From Deltaproteobacteria bacterium HGW-Deltaproteobacteria-15 (GTDB taxonomy: Bacteria; Desulfobacterota; DSM-4660; Desulfatiglandales; HGW-15), in assembly GCA_002840535.1 (NCBI GenBank), contig PHBH01000002.1:62001-126000 (forward strand): DNA of 64,000 nucleotides. Reading direction: 5' to 3'. The position numbers and the translations under genes were made by a program. Below, in pieces: positions 1 to 7,269 of the stretch (the stretch's first letter is position 1; each line of letters begins with the position of its first letter). Under the pieces are notes generated by a model. That model searched no databases. It was given only the letters and a program-made list of their open reading frames with translations, and was not told where the DNA came from.

Positions 1-99
1 CTTGTAGACGTAGACAAAACCTTGCCCGCCTTCCAGACGCTTTCCCTGGAATACATACCTCTCAGGGATCTTGAAGGTCACTCCTGCTAGGGCCATCAT
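1..99 (-). CDS. Ser/Thr protein kinase, N-terminal fragment (runs off the window)
   Basis: Reading leftward from an ATG at 99 (a second ATG follows directly) gives 33 residues to the window edge. They include ERYVFQGKRLEGGQGFVYVY, which resembles the beta1 strand and glycine-rich ATP-binding loop (GxGxxxxV) at the start of Hanks-type kinases. GAGAAG lies just upstream as a ribosome binding site. The start overlaps the end of the PP2C phosphatase gene by 38 bases in another frame, a typical kinase/phosphatase pairing with translational coupling. Only the first strand and loop are visible, so the kinase assignment rests on this motif plus the neighbour. Confidence 0.6.
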   Translation of the reverse strand, partial: MMALAGVTFKIPERYVFQGKRLEGGQGFVYVYK

Positions 100-1429
100 C
101 TTCTCGCTTTTTTTCGTTTCGCTCAGGCTCAATAGTTCCTGGGCTCCCGATTTCATCATTTACGGTCTTGGGTGAGTGCTCTTTATCCGGGTTCGTCTCC
201 TCTTTTGGACTTACATCAAGCTCAATCTGTAATGGTTGATGTTCTCGCTTCTTTTCGTCTTGCTCAGGCTCAATAATTTTTGGGCTTCCGCTTTCAGCAT
301 TTATGACCTTGGGCGAGTAATCTCTATCCAGGCTCATCTCCTCTTCTTTTTTTGGCCTTGGACTTACATCAAACTCAATCTGTAAAGGCTCATGAGGTCG
401 TTTAGGTTCTTGGGCTGGCATTTCTCTCTTTGAGGTATCCTTCTTCGGCTGTTTACGCTTGCGGGATTTTGATTTGTATTCTTGAACCGGTGCAAATCGT
501 TTTTCAGGGTAAAGCGGGGGGATGCGTTCTTCCTGTGGCACTGTCAGTTCGAGCTTCCCTGTTGGGGTCCAAATCTCAAGCAAGCCCCAGGAATTATCTA
601 CCCGCTCAGGATGTGGAATGTTTTTTACCAAAACCATAGACGCATTGTCGCGTCCCCCGAGCCACCTTGAAATCTGGAGTATACGGCTGACCGCAACTTG
701 TGGTTTTGGTGCATTTGCAAGGGCGCGCTCAAAGCATGTTGAGCCAATTTCGTAAGCGCCATCGGACGCGATTGCATAACTGGCATCTTTCACAGCCGCC
801 AATTCATAAAAACGAGGGTCAAGTTCAGGCCCTATCCCAAGATACTGAGCAAGTTCGTTGGCAAATGGTTCAAATTTCTTAGGGTCTACCTTTTTTAATC
901 TTCCGAGTTCTCCGGCCACAGTATCATCGATGCTGATTTGTTTGGCCTGACCCGCTTCTGACAGGAGATATACCCGTGTATCGCCGACGGTGGCAGCGAG
1001 CACTTCATCGCCCCTTACGAACAACAAGGCTATCGTCGTTCCGCCGCGCTGATGATATCTGCGAAAAATTTCATCGTTTGCCGCTCTCAAAGCAATCGTC
1101 ACCCGTTCCTTTGTGGGTACCCCCCGGTTCCGCATCAGGCTGTCCACAAGTGCCGTGAGAGCGATCTCGGCACATACTCCTCCATCTGACATACCGCCTA
1201 AACCGTCACAAACGGCAAATAGGATAAAGGGAGGGTAGATGCTTGCTCGATCACTGAAACGCGCCGCGATCACACGATCCTGATTTTCCTTGCGGATCTC
1301 GCCGGTAGTGGTGCCGAAGGCAGCGTCTAGTTCTGGCACATCGATCGTAACGTTAGGCCGCTGAACACGCCGCAACCAGGCGCCCACCCTCAAAGAAACG
1401 AATGATTTATTATTCAAATCCTGCAACAA
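62..1429 (-). CDS. PP2C-type Ser/Thr protein phosphatase with repetitive charged tail
   Basis: This 455-residue protein has the PP2C catalytic domain in about residues 35-275. Metal-binding acidic motifs are visible: ENQDR (Asp51), VCDGLGG (Asp75), a GDTR motif, ASDGAYE and GGRDNAS. PP2C enzymes dephosphorylate Ser/Thr-phosphorylated proteins using two metal ions. The tail after residue 300 is hydrophilic and low-complexity, with two imperfect copies of a 47-51 residue unit (residues 346-396 and 397-443), and is probably disordered. No signal peptide or membrane segment is seen, so it is cytoplasmic. Translation probably starts at TTG with GGAGG eight bases upstream. The kinase gene follows and overlaps, so the two likely form a reversible phosphorylation switch of unknown target. 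Confidence 0.85.
   Translation of the reverse strand: MLQDLNNKSFVSLRVGAWLRRVQRPNVTIDVPELDAAFGTTTGEIRKENQDRVIAARFSDRASIYPPFILFAVCDGLGGMSDGGVCAEIALTALVDSLMRNRGVPTKERVTIALRAANDEIFRRYHQRGGTTIALLFVRGDEVLAATVGDTRVYLLSEAGQAKQISIDDTVAGELGRLKKVDPKKFEPFANELAQYLGIGPELDPRFYELAAVKDASYAIASDGAYEIGSTCFERALANAPKPQVAVSRILQISRWLGGRDNASMVLVKNIPHPERVDNSWGLLEIWTPTGKLELTVPQEERIPPLYPEKRFAPVQEYKSKSRKRKQPKKDTSKREMPAQEPKRPHEPLQIEFDVSPRPKKEEEMSLDRDYSPKVINAESGSPKIIEPEQDEKKREHQPLQIELDVSPKEETNPDKEHSPKTVNDEIGSPGTIEPERNEKKREDDGPSRSDLQDP
101..394 (-). repeat. Two imperfect tandem repeats inside the phosphatase tail
   Basis: Two units of about 150 bases, meeting near 241, encode residues 346-396 and 397-443 of the phosphatase. 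Each begins H(E/Q)PLQIE(F/L)DVSP and ends with an IEPE...EKKRE segment. The copies have diverged by substitutions and small in-frame indels, so this is an older internal duplication. Confidence 0.8.
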
Positions 1430-1643
1430 TATAATCCTCCGAACGTCAGACTTTATTGGAGTTGAGCAACTATGTCAATGATGGAGAATTGATGGAGAAA
1501 TTGATACAGGGTAACGCCGCGCCTACTGGCATGGGGTTGGACCGATCTTATCTATGCGGAAAGGATCGGTTCATCGACTGGGCGCTTGCCACGATTCGCC
1601 AATCTGGAGAGGATCCTGAAACCGGAACAGACAACTTGCCGGA

Positions 1644-1799
1644 TGTCTCAAGGAAGAGGAGGTCTTCTGGGTGAAGCCCAGCCTCCTCGCCGAGGTGAAT
1701 TACTGCTCCCGGACCAAGGACGCGCTGTTGCGGCACACCTCCTTAAAGGAGATAGGAGAAGATAATGCCGAGCTCATGAAGCCTTTGGCGCACCCGTGA
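1644..1799 (+). pseudogene. Remnant of ATP-dependent DNA ligase D C-terminus
   Basis: An open frame entered without a start codon encodes about 50 residues ending in TGA at 1797. It contains FWVKPSLLAEV, a gap, then LLRHTSLKEIGED. This matches from memory the end of the OB-fold domain of LigD-type NHEJ ligases (WV.P.LVAEV......LRHP.F.G.R.DK). No upstream ligase sequence continues in this frame, so only the last strands remain. It sits between the phosphatase gene and an integrase, suggesting debris from an older insertion or deletion. A 72-codon ORF (1456-1674) overlaps it in another frame and looks spurious. Confidence 0.5.
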
Positions 1800-2296
1800 A
1801 ACCAGGAAATGTTTCGCGTGAAACTCCCCGGACTTACCACATCTTACCGCAACTACCAACGAGTGGCTTTTAGGGTTAGCAAATCGGACAAATTATATAA
1901 GCACCAATGAACCATGGGGGGCCGGGACTCCAGTCCCGGGGATTTTCAATTTGCGTTTTCCGATCTTGGATTTTTGCTTCCTGACACGCACCGCGTCGCC
2001 CTGTGGATAAAGGACTCACCATCGACTTCTGCCTGGCTGGACGGCCGCCTTCGAAAATGGGTTTTCTTTTTCTTTCCTGGAGGAGTGCTTTGACAAATCC
2101 CCTGGTCAAGGACTCGATATGCTCACTGGAGGGAAATGACCTCAGGGATGGATCCGCTTTCAGATTCGGGGGCGATTGAAGCTCCCTGTAGAAGGCTGCA
2201 AGGAATCTTCGACTTCAAGAGGACTTTCCATCTGCTTTTGGATTCGCGCGCGCAAGCCCCGCAGGAAGTTGCGAGGAATTCGCTCGCTGTTTCGGT
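1800..2296. other. Intergenic region without a convincing gene
   Basis: About 500 bases separate the ligase remnant from the integrase. It contains a perfect inverted repeat CCGGGACT-CC-AGTCCCGG at 1922-1939 and, at its right end, a copy of a dispersed repeat also found near 49.8 kb. Short ORFs here have no recognisable protein features. Confidence 0.6.
2171..2290 (+). repeat. Dispersed ~110-bp intergenic repeat, copy 1
   Basis: The segment from ATTGAAGCTCCCTG to CCCCGCAGGAAG shares its order of motifs with the reverse complement of 49735-49860: GGAATCTTC, a GAGGA-containing stretch, TTTGGATTCGC and CCCCGCAG. The copies have diverged but are alignable by eye over about 110 bases. No ORF is conserved, so it looks like a non-coding repeat family. 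Confidence 0.55.
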
Positions 2297-2893
2297 TCAG
2301 AGTTCGTTGGCGTAAACCGACCTGACTTCTTCAGGCTGGATGCAGAGGTACTCGAGGGTTTGACGCTGTGTCGAGTGGTTGAAACAGACCATCAACTCAG
2401 GTAGTCCGATTCCGAAAGTGACTCTCTGATGGTAGCCCCAGGTTTTCCGAAGCGTGTGGCTTCCGAAGTTGCCTTTGAGATTGATATCCCGGCACCAGCC
2501 CTTGACCAGGCGGTGGAGTGAGGGGACGGCCAGTACCTCGCCCCGTTGGCTCCTGAAGAGGAAGTCCCCGTCCTGGTATGGGCGGGAGGCGAGGAGGGCC
2601 TGTACGGCCTCGATGCATGCCCGGTTAAGGCTGATCCGACGGACTTTGCCGGTCTTCTTCTCCCGGAGCTCAATCTCGTCCATCGGCTTCAATCCCCTGA
2701 CCATGCCAGCCTTGATGGCAAGGAGGTCGCTCGCCCGCAGATTTGTATTGATTCCCATGGTGAATAGGGCGAGATCTCGAGGGTTGCCGGCCAGCATCTT
2801 CTTAATCGATTTGATGTCCTTTGTTGTCTTTATCGGCTCCACCTTGATTGTCGACCCAGCTGCCGGGTGATTCGGATTTTTGCTCTTTTTCAT
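2297..2893 (-). CDS. Short tyrosine recombinase / integrase
   Basis: From ATG at 2893 this is 198 residues, essentially only the catalytic domain of a phage-type tyrosine recombinase. The active-site residues appear in order: Arg53 (NLRASD), a Lys near 80-83 (KTGKVRR), His146-x-x-Arg149 (SHTLRK), His173 (FNHST) and nucleophile Tyr182 (LEYL). Such enzymes cut and rejoin DNA at att sites. The start was chosen because GGGGG precedes it; a longer frame reaches 2962 without a better site. The usual N-terminal core-binding domain is missing or minimal. It is the left-most protein gene of a small integrated element whose other end is near tRNA-Asp. Confidence 0.85.
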   Translation of the reverse strand: MKKSKNPNHPAAGSTIKVEPIKTTKDIKSIKKMLAGNPRDLALFTMGINTNLRASDLLAIKAGMVRGLKPMDEIELREKKTGKVRRISLNRACIEAVQALLASRPYQDGDFLFRSQRGEVLAVPSLHRLVKGWCRDINLKGNFGSHTLRKTWGYHQRVTFGIGLPELMVCFNHSTQRQTLEYLCIQPEEVRSVYANEL

Positions 2894-3043
2894 CCCATTT
2901 TCCCCCTTTCGCCGTTTGCCAACTTTTAGCAGTATCATCATTAATAGTTGGCTGCTTGTCAAGGGGTTCTTTTCCAGAAAAGCACCAAAACCAGCCGAAA
3001 GCCTTAATATACGCCATTCTCCGCATTTTTCTCACTCGCTAAC

Positions 3044-3313
3044 TTATCCGGTAAAGTTAGCAAGTTCCGGAACATTTGAAATCGCCTCCTTGAAGGTATC
3101 CGCCAGCTTCTGCACTATCCTCTTGACGGTTTCGGTCCTTCTCCACCGGTTAAGGATACAAACACCAAGAATATCCATTTCGTCGTCCCAGACTTTGGGT
3201 TTTCGCTCAGGGCGAATGTCCCAGACGAGGGCATACACCGCCTTCACCTTCTCCGGCTCCTCGCCGATCTCGTCCGCCACCAACTCCATCAACCATTCTC
3301 CCATTGTCGTCAT
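3044..3313 (-). CDS. Hypothetical protein of the integrated element
   Basis: This is an 89-residue acidic protein with a predicted helical pattern (MGEWLMELVADEIG, then RWRRTETVKRIVQKLADTFK). It has no signal peptide, membrane segment or recognised domain. A GGGGGTGA stretch precedes the ATG at 3313. It lies between integrase and primase genes of the element and is on the same strand, so it may be an accessory gene. Function unknown. Confidence 0.5.
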   Translation of the reverse strand: MTTMGEWLMELVADEIGEEPEKVKAVYALVWDIRPERKPKVWDDEMDILGVCILNRWRRTETVKRIVQKLADTFKEAISNVPELANFTG

Positions 3314-3549
3314 TTCTCACATCACCCCCTTTTCCATTCATTTTGATCCATCCACAGGGTTTTCAGCCCCTTCGGCGCCGCCAGGCACCCGTACCCGCAC
3401 CCCCCTTCCTGAAGGTTGCCCACCCGGCAGCCTTCGTCTCCATTCACCTTCCTTCGGCCTACATCGCCGGATCGGGCTGGCTGCGCCGAATAATGCACTC
3501 GCCAGCCAGCATTTCATGCACCTACTTAACGTCACTTCAGCGTCGGTTA

Positions 3550-3913
3550 CGAAGGTTTTTACCCCCCATTCCGAAGGTTTCCCGAAGGTTTTTACGAAGG
3601 TTTTTTTCGTCTAAGTGATTGATCTTCCTCCACTACGAAGGTTGCGAAGGTTTCTGGGCCACTCCTTTCGCACGGAGTGACAAAAAGAGAATAAATAAGA
3701 GGTAGTATGTGCATAATATAAAGGACTAACCTCGCTGGAAACCTTCGCAACCTTCGTTCTTTAATCCTTTCAGACACTTACTCGCTCCAAAACCTTCGTA
3801 AAAACCTTCGTATACCCTTCGCCCAAACCTTCGTGAAGGTAACAAGAAGGCGAACTAAGAAGAAGGGTTGCGGGGTCGAGGGGTCGACCTCTTCAAGATC
3901 ATCACAACCTTCG
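3550..3913. repeat. Cluster of twelve CGAAGGTT octamers (iteron-like)
   Basis: The octamer CGAAGGTT occurs at 3550, 3572, 3583, 3595, 3636 and 3645 on the plus strand. Its complement AACCTTCG occurs at 3740, 3749, 3791, 3803, 3826 and 3906. Orientation switches once, between 3652 and 3740, so the cluster is a large dyad. The right-hand copies overlap the 3' end of the primase gene. P4-type satellite primases bind short octamer-class repeats at their origins, so this is a candidate replication origin or cis-acting region; that role is inference. Confidence 0.6.
3635..3757. repeat. Perfect 20-bp inverted repeat within the octamer cluster
   Basis: ACGAAGGTTGCGAAGGTTTC at 3635-3654 is the exact reverse complement of 3738-3757. 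The 83 bases between are AT-richer than the surroundings. Each arm contains two CGAAGGTT octamers in tandem. Confidence 0.85.
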
Positions 3914-5750
3914 GCCTCTTCGCCCAGGTCATCCGTCCTGATCTCAATCCCGAAAAAGTTCGCCCGCCTCGTCTTATTGTCCAGCTTCCGCACCACACCC
4001 GGGATACTCTCGATGTTGTCCCAGAAGTTGGTCCTGGCCAGCTCTTTGTGTTTCGTGTGCCCGCACCATTGCACGTATCGCTTATAGAGCTCTACCGTGC
4101 CTACAAACGTCTTATTGTCCCCGGGACGCAGTCGGCACACGTCCTGGACGAAGATCATGACCGGGTTCAGCGATCGCAAGAATGCCGTCGTGCAGCTCTT
4201 CACCCTGCCGGTTATCTCGAAACCGTGCTTCAGCAGGTCTTCCAGCCCCTGTACCATCCACATAAACACACCGTGCCGGCCGTCGCCGGCTACGATCTTT
4301 TCCCAGATGCTTTCCACCTTTGTTTTTCCCTCAAACGTGGTGTCAAACGGCACTACGATCACCCTCCGCTCCAGGGCGTAGCCCACGTCTTGCAGTATCG
4401 GCTTTTTGTTCAGGCTGAAGATGCACTTCGTCCGGGGCCGGAACTCGAACTGTTTTCCGAACTTCTCTCCCCCCTTGATCAGGTCGCCTGAGACGACCTG
4501 CTTCAGTGTCTCCGTTTCCACCTCTTCTTGGGATTTACCTCGGTCGATACATTCAGCATCGACGTCTCCAGCCGATACGTGTTGAAACGCTCCCCCAGGT
4601 CGTGCAGCGACAACGCGCTTACGTGCTCCTCACCGACTGCCATGCTCAAGATGTTGATGAACGTGCCCTTCCCGTTCCCGCCCTCGCCCTTCAGCAGCAG
4701 TACCTTTTCGTATCTGTTATCCGGCAGCAGCACATAGCCGGCGAACCGGTGAAGCATGGTCTTACATGCCTCGTTCTCCTTGCCCGGCTGCGCCGTCTCC
4801 AGGAACTGCAAGAGTGGTTCGCACGCATCATAATACTCCATCCCGTACTTGCACTTTATCTGCACCCGGCTCAAATGGTCCGGATTGCGCGGTTCCAGCT
4901 TCAGCGTCTCGGGGTTTAGCATCCCGCTCAGGCAGTTGATGAGCCTTTCCTTGGGCCAGTCCTCCGGTCGCCGGCGCACTAGGTTCCCCAGGATCTCCAC
5001 CGCCGCGTTCACCTGGTTCGGTCGCGCATGGTCCCTCAGTGCCACGGTGGCAACGTGCTGCAGCTCCCCCACGTCCATCTTGCGGTAAACCCCATGCTCA
5101 TACCTCCACCAGGTCCCCCGGGTCTCGTACAAGGGCCCCAGGAGCGCCGCCATATAATCCGCCAACCGCTTAGGCACAAAGCTCAGAGTTCCTCTCGCGC
5201 CCTCCTCAAAGAAGGTATACGGGTCGACCTCGTGGGGAGGGGGGATGCGGGGTGAAAGGCACTCGAATGCGATCTGGTAGGGAATGCTCGACTGCGCCAG
5301 CAGCAACCCGAGCTCGGTTGCCGGCTTCGATTTCTGCCGCTTGCTTGGATCGTACCCCGGGTAATACTTCGCCAGCGACTCCTGGCCGGAGATCTTCGCC
5401 CGCGCTTCCCGGAACGTGTGCTTCTTGCAGCTCGTGTGGTAGCAGAAATAGAACAAGAACGGCTTCTCGGGTGACTGCACTATTGCCGCTTCACCGCCCC
5501 GGTGATTCTCGTCGAAGAGTCACCCGTTCTCGAGTACGAAGTATGTGAGGTGGGCTTTCTCTTTGTCTCGCAGCTTTTTTTCGTGGTATGGCTGTTTATG
5601 GTCCCGCAGGTACGCCCCCAGGTCCATGATCCCGAGGTTGCCCTTGCCGAGGCGCCGGGCCTTGCCCCCTTTAGCAGGCTCTTCCGGCGCCTCCCCCTTG
5701 GGGGACGCGATTCGCGGTCTCGTCGATTTTGCCCATTCGGTCACGCCCAC
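3778..5750 (-). pseudogene. P4/D5-type primase-helicase, interrupted by TGA and a frameshift
   Basis: Three consecutive frames together encode one protein of about 650 residues. The first (5750-5520) contains an N-terminal domain and ends ...YFVLENG-TGA. The frame continues LFDENHRGGEAAI...FCYHTSC, a zinc-ribbon pattern. A D5/P4-type helicase follows with Walker A GEGGNGKGT and ends at 4503. After a one-base shift near 4503-4521 it resumes as VETETLKQVVSGDLIKGGEKF, the helicase/sensor region, and ends at 3778. Such proteins start and unwind replication of phages, satellites and plasmids. The GTG at 5750 is the likely start. It may be a decayed gene, or the TGA may be recoded; the frameshift favours decay or a sequence error. 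Confidence 0.75.
5491..5522 (-). other. In-frame TGA at a zinc-ribbon cysteine position, with downstream hairpin
   Basis: The TGA at 5522-5520 replaces what should be the first Cys of a C-x4-H...C-x3-C type zinc ribbon in the primase. Fourteen bases downstream is the hairpin TCACCG-GGG-CGGTGA (5505-5491). Its GGN loop resembles those after the Sec codons of the grd genes in this window. It could be a Cys-to-stop mutation or a Sec codon; the sequence cannot decide. Confidence 0.35.
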
Positions 5751-5771
5751 ATCCGCGAGGGTCTGCTCCTT

Positions 5772-5912
5772 CTAAAGCAACTTACTCAGCCGATTTGGCC
5801 GCTCGAGGATGCTGTTCCCCCTTCCGGGCATGGGTCCCGTAGCACTTCCAGATCCGACCGGGTTATGCACCACCTCGCACGGTTGAACGTCGCCGTATCC
5901 TAGCCTCTGCAT
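5772..5912 (-). CDS. Small hypothetical protein (46 aa) upstream of the primase
   Basis: ATG at 5912 is preceded by AAAGGAG at a good distance and opens a 46-codon frame ending in TAG at 5772. The product begins MQRLGYGDVQPCEVVHNPVG and ends RLSKLL. It is basic and has no recognised domain. It lies between the HTH gene and the primase on the same strand, as expected for a small gene of an integrated element. The support is the ribosome binding site and position only. Confidence 0.4.
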   Translation of the reverse strand: MQRLGYGDVQPCEVVHNPVGSGSATGPMPGRGNSILERPNRLSKLL

Positions 5913-5964
5913 TCAAGAAACTCCTTTACAGGAGATAAAGAATCGTTTTTGAGCATTTGATGTC

Positions 5965-6195
5965 TTAAAGCTGGTCCCTCCGCTCCGGATCGACTTTCCG
6001 ATCTTCCATATAATCCAAGACATCCTGCCACCTGTAACGAACAGCCCTCCCGATCTTAACGTATGAAAATCCCTTCCCTTTGTGTCTCCAATTCCGAAGG
6101 GTTTGAACTTTTATGCCAGTCCGGCTTTCCACCTCTCGTTCGGGAATGTATTCGCCTCTCTCCAAATCATAAATCTCTTCCCCAATCACTTTCAT
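5965..6195 (-). CDS. Helix-turn-helix DNA-binding protein (excisionase/AlpA-like)
   Basis: From ATG at 6195, chosen because GGAGGGG precedes it, this is 76 residues. The core reads YIPEREVESRTGIKVQTLRN, then WRHKGKGFSYVKIGRAVRYR, the pattern of the MerR-like winged HTH found in excisionases and AlpA regulators. Such proteins bend att DNA or regulate the element's genes. A paralogous gene lies 35 bases upstream. The product is probably a directionality factor or regulator of the primase operon. Confidence 0.7.
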   Translation of the reverse strand: MKVIGEEIYDLERGEYIPEREVESRTGIKVQTLRNWRHKGKGFSYVKIGRAVRYRWQDVLDYMEDRKVDPERRDQL

Positions 6196-6230
6196 AAAAA
6201 GACCCCCTCCAATGCGAATTCCCTTCGGAT

Positions 6231-6473
6231 TCAAACAAAATCGCTTTTTGATTTTCCAATTCCCTCTGGATCGATTCGTCTCCGTTCAAGAAAAATTGCC
6301 AGATCAGAAAATCTGTACCTTATAAGCCTCCCGAGTTTTAGATACGGAGGCCCTTGCCCTGAATATCGCCAATTCCGCATCGTACCCGACGCCACGCAAA
6401 GAAACGTCGCGGCCTCAAAGTCCTTCAGAAGCTTGAACCCAGTATTCACAGGATCTGCTCTTATTGTTCCCAT
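6231..6473 (-). CDS. Second HTH DNA-binding protein, paralogous to its neighbour
   Basis: This 80-residue protein contains FLCVASGTMRNWRYSGQGPP, then YLKLGRLIRYRFSDLAIFLE, the same HTH/wing pattern as the next gene. The first HTH helix is less canonical. GGAG precedes the ATG at 6473. It is the first gene of the element's leftward operon and follows a region with duplicated 13-bp motifs that could be its operator. Two tandem excisionase-like genes suggest one regulator and one directionality factor, or a duplication. Confidence 0.65.
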   Translation of the reverse strand: MGTIRADPVNTGFKLLKDFEAATFLCVASGTMRNWRYSGQGPPYLKLGRLIRYRFSDLAIFLERRRIDPEGIGKSKSDFV

Positions 6474-6567
6474 AGGTTGTACTCCGCCCGCGTTCAGCTT
6501 TTTCTGTCGTCATTTGCCATCCTTGTATAACACGGAATTTTGCGTGACTATTTTGATAGCGACGAAA

Positions 6568-6600
6568 AGTGAACTATAGGTATCTATAGTGAACTATAGG
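6568..6600. promoter_or_regulatory. Duplicated 13-bp motif, candidate operator for HTH genes
   Basis: AGTGAACTATAGG occurs at 6568-6580 and again at 6588-6600, a spacing of 20 bases or about two helical turns, so both would face the same side of the DNA. The pair lies about 95 bases upstream of the first HTH gene. This suits autoregulation by the small DNA-binding proteins; binding itself is inferred. Confidence 0.5.
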
Positions 6601-6867
6601 GAAAAATATTTTGGGAAAAAAAGCTTGACAAGTTTTTATGGTAGGAAACTCAAATGTGCCGTGTTGCAGAGGGAGAGGCATACATAACGTCATTTAATGG
6701 GTAGTTACGGAACCTTACTTCGCTTGAAATGGGCCAACTTGTTTTTGGCTCTGCCCTTCCATCACAGAGGTTGAGGCAACCAAGCGAGCACCTCAGCGTG
6801 TTTTCAAGGCTGCAAAGAAAGAAGGCGGGTGGCGGGGACAGTGGCGGGGACGGAACCAGAGAAATGA

Positions 6868-6900
6868 ACAAGGGGTTACGTTTTTACCGTAACCCCTTGT
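6868..6900 (-). terminator. Strong hairpin downstream of tRNA-Asp
   Basis: ACAAGGGGTTACG pairs perfectly with CGTAACCCCTTGT across a 7-base loop. It starts seven bases beyond the tRNA-Asp CCA end in the direction of transcription. The U-rich stretch is clearer on the plus strand than on the minus strand, so it may act in both directions or as a 3' processing signal. Confidence 0.6.
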
Positions 6901-6906
6901 TTTTAT

Positions 6907-6984
6907 TGGCGGGGACGACGAGGCTCGAACTCGCGACCTCCGGCGTGACAGGCCGGCGTTCTAACCGAACTGAACTACGTCCCC
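6907..6984 (-). tRNA. tRNA-Asp (GTC)
   Basis: The complement folds as a complete tRNA: acceptor GGGGACG paired with CGTCCCC, a D arm starting TAGTTCAG, anticodon stem-loop CCGGC-CTGTCAC-GCCGG with anticodon GTC, T arm with GTTCGAGCC, discriminator G and an encoded CCA. It is probably co-transcribed with tRNA-Val upstream. It borders an integrated element, and tRNA genes are common integration targets. Confidence 0.95.
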
Positions 6985-7012
6985 GATCTCTATTGCCGCT
7001 CATCCTTCCAGA

Positions 7013-7069
7013 CTCGCGACCTTCCCGCATCTCATGCGGGACGTTCTAACCGAACTGAACTACGTCCCC
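7013..7069 (-). pseudogene. Chimeric tRNA-Asp fragment with altered anticodon arm
   Basis: The block 6957-7000 is repeated exactly at 7042-7085, part of an 85-base period duplication of the tRNA-Asp 5' half. In this copy the anticodon arm differs but still pairs: CCCGC-ATGAGAT-GCGGG, which would read GAG. After CTCGCGA homology (AGGTCGCGAG) stops and there is no T arm or 3' acceptor strand, so no functional tRNA is expected. Confidence 0.7.
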
Positions 7070-7093
7070 GATCTCTATTGCCGCTTGGGAATC

Positions 7094-7120
7094 GATGGGT
7101 TTCGCTTCGCTCTACCCATC
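7094..7120. repeat. 27-bp dispersed palindromic repeat (copy 1)
   Basis: GATGGGTTTCGCTTCGCTCTACCCATC-type sequence; its ends GATGGGT and ACCCATC are complementary. Related copies occur at 17285-17311, 21683-21709, 23108-23150 and 23190-23216, all intergenic. Confidence 0.8.
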
Positions 7121-7181
7121 CTGCGCAGGTTTTGCCCTTCAGCTACCGACCACCATCACTTTCGGGATACGGTGTCACTTC

Positions 7182-7256
7182 TGGTAGGCGGAACAGGATT
7201 TGAACCTGCGACCCCCGGCTTGTAAGGCCGATGCTCTCCCGCTGAGCTATCCGCCC
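7182..7256 (-). tRNA. tRNA-Val (TAC)
   Basis: The complement starts GGGCGGATAGCTCAGCGGGA and contains anticodon arm CGGCC-TTACAAG-type loop with anticodon TAC, a T arm with GGTTCAAATCC and an encoded CCA. The acceptor stem pairs GGGCGGA with TCCGCCT (one G-T pair). A promoter lies just upstream, and tRNA-Asp follows downstream. Confidence 0.95.
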
Positions 7257-7269
7257 GAAGTAAAACTTC

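Larger units (their letters stand above)
6474..6906. other. Intergenic region between the HTH genes and tRNA-Asp
   Basis: No convincing gene. It holds a duplicated 13-bp motif, a TTGACA on the plus strand at 6627-6632, and two copies of TGGCGGGGAC (6830 and 6842). Those copies match the 3' end of tRNA-Asp at 6907 and could reflect attachment-site remnants. A long hairpin follows at 6868-6900. Confidence 0.5.

Noticed and set aside
1456-1674. 72-codon ORF overlapping the ligase remnant
   Set aside because: No ribosome binding site and no recognised features; the ligase-like frame is offset from it.
3592-3777. 61-codon ORF after the primase
   Set aside because: It is composed largely of the CGAAGGTT repeats, which explains its Arg-rich stretches.
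3550-3913. Possible CRISPR array
   Set aside because: The unit is only 8 bases, spacing is irregular, orientation switches, and no cas genes are near.
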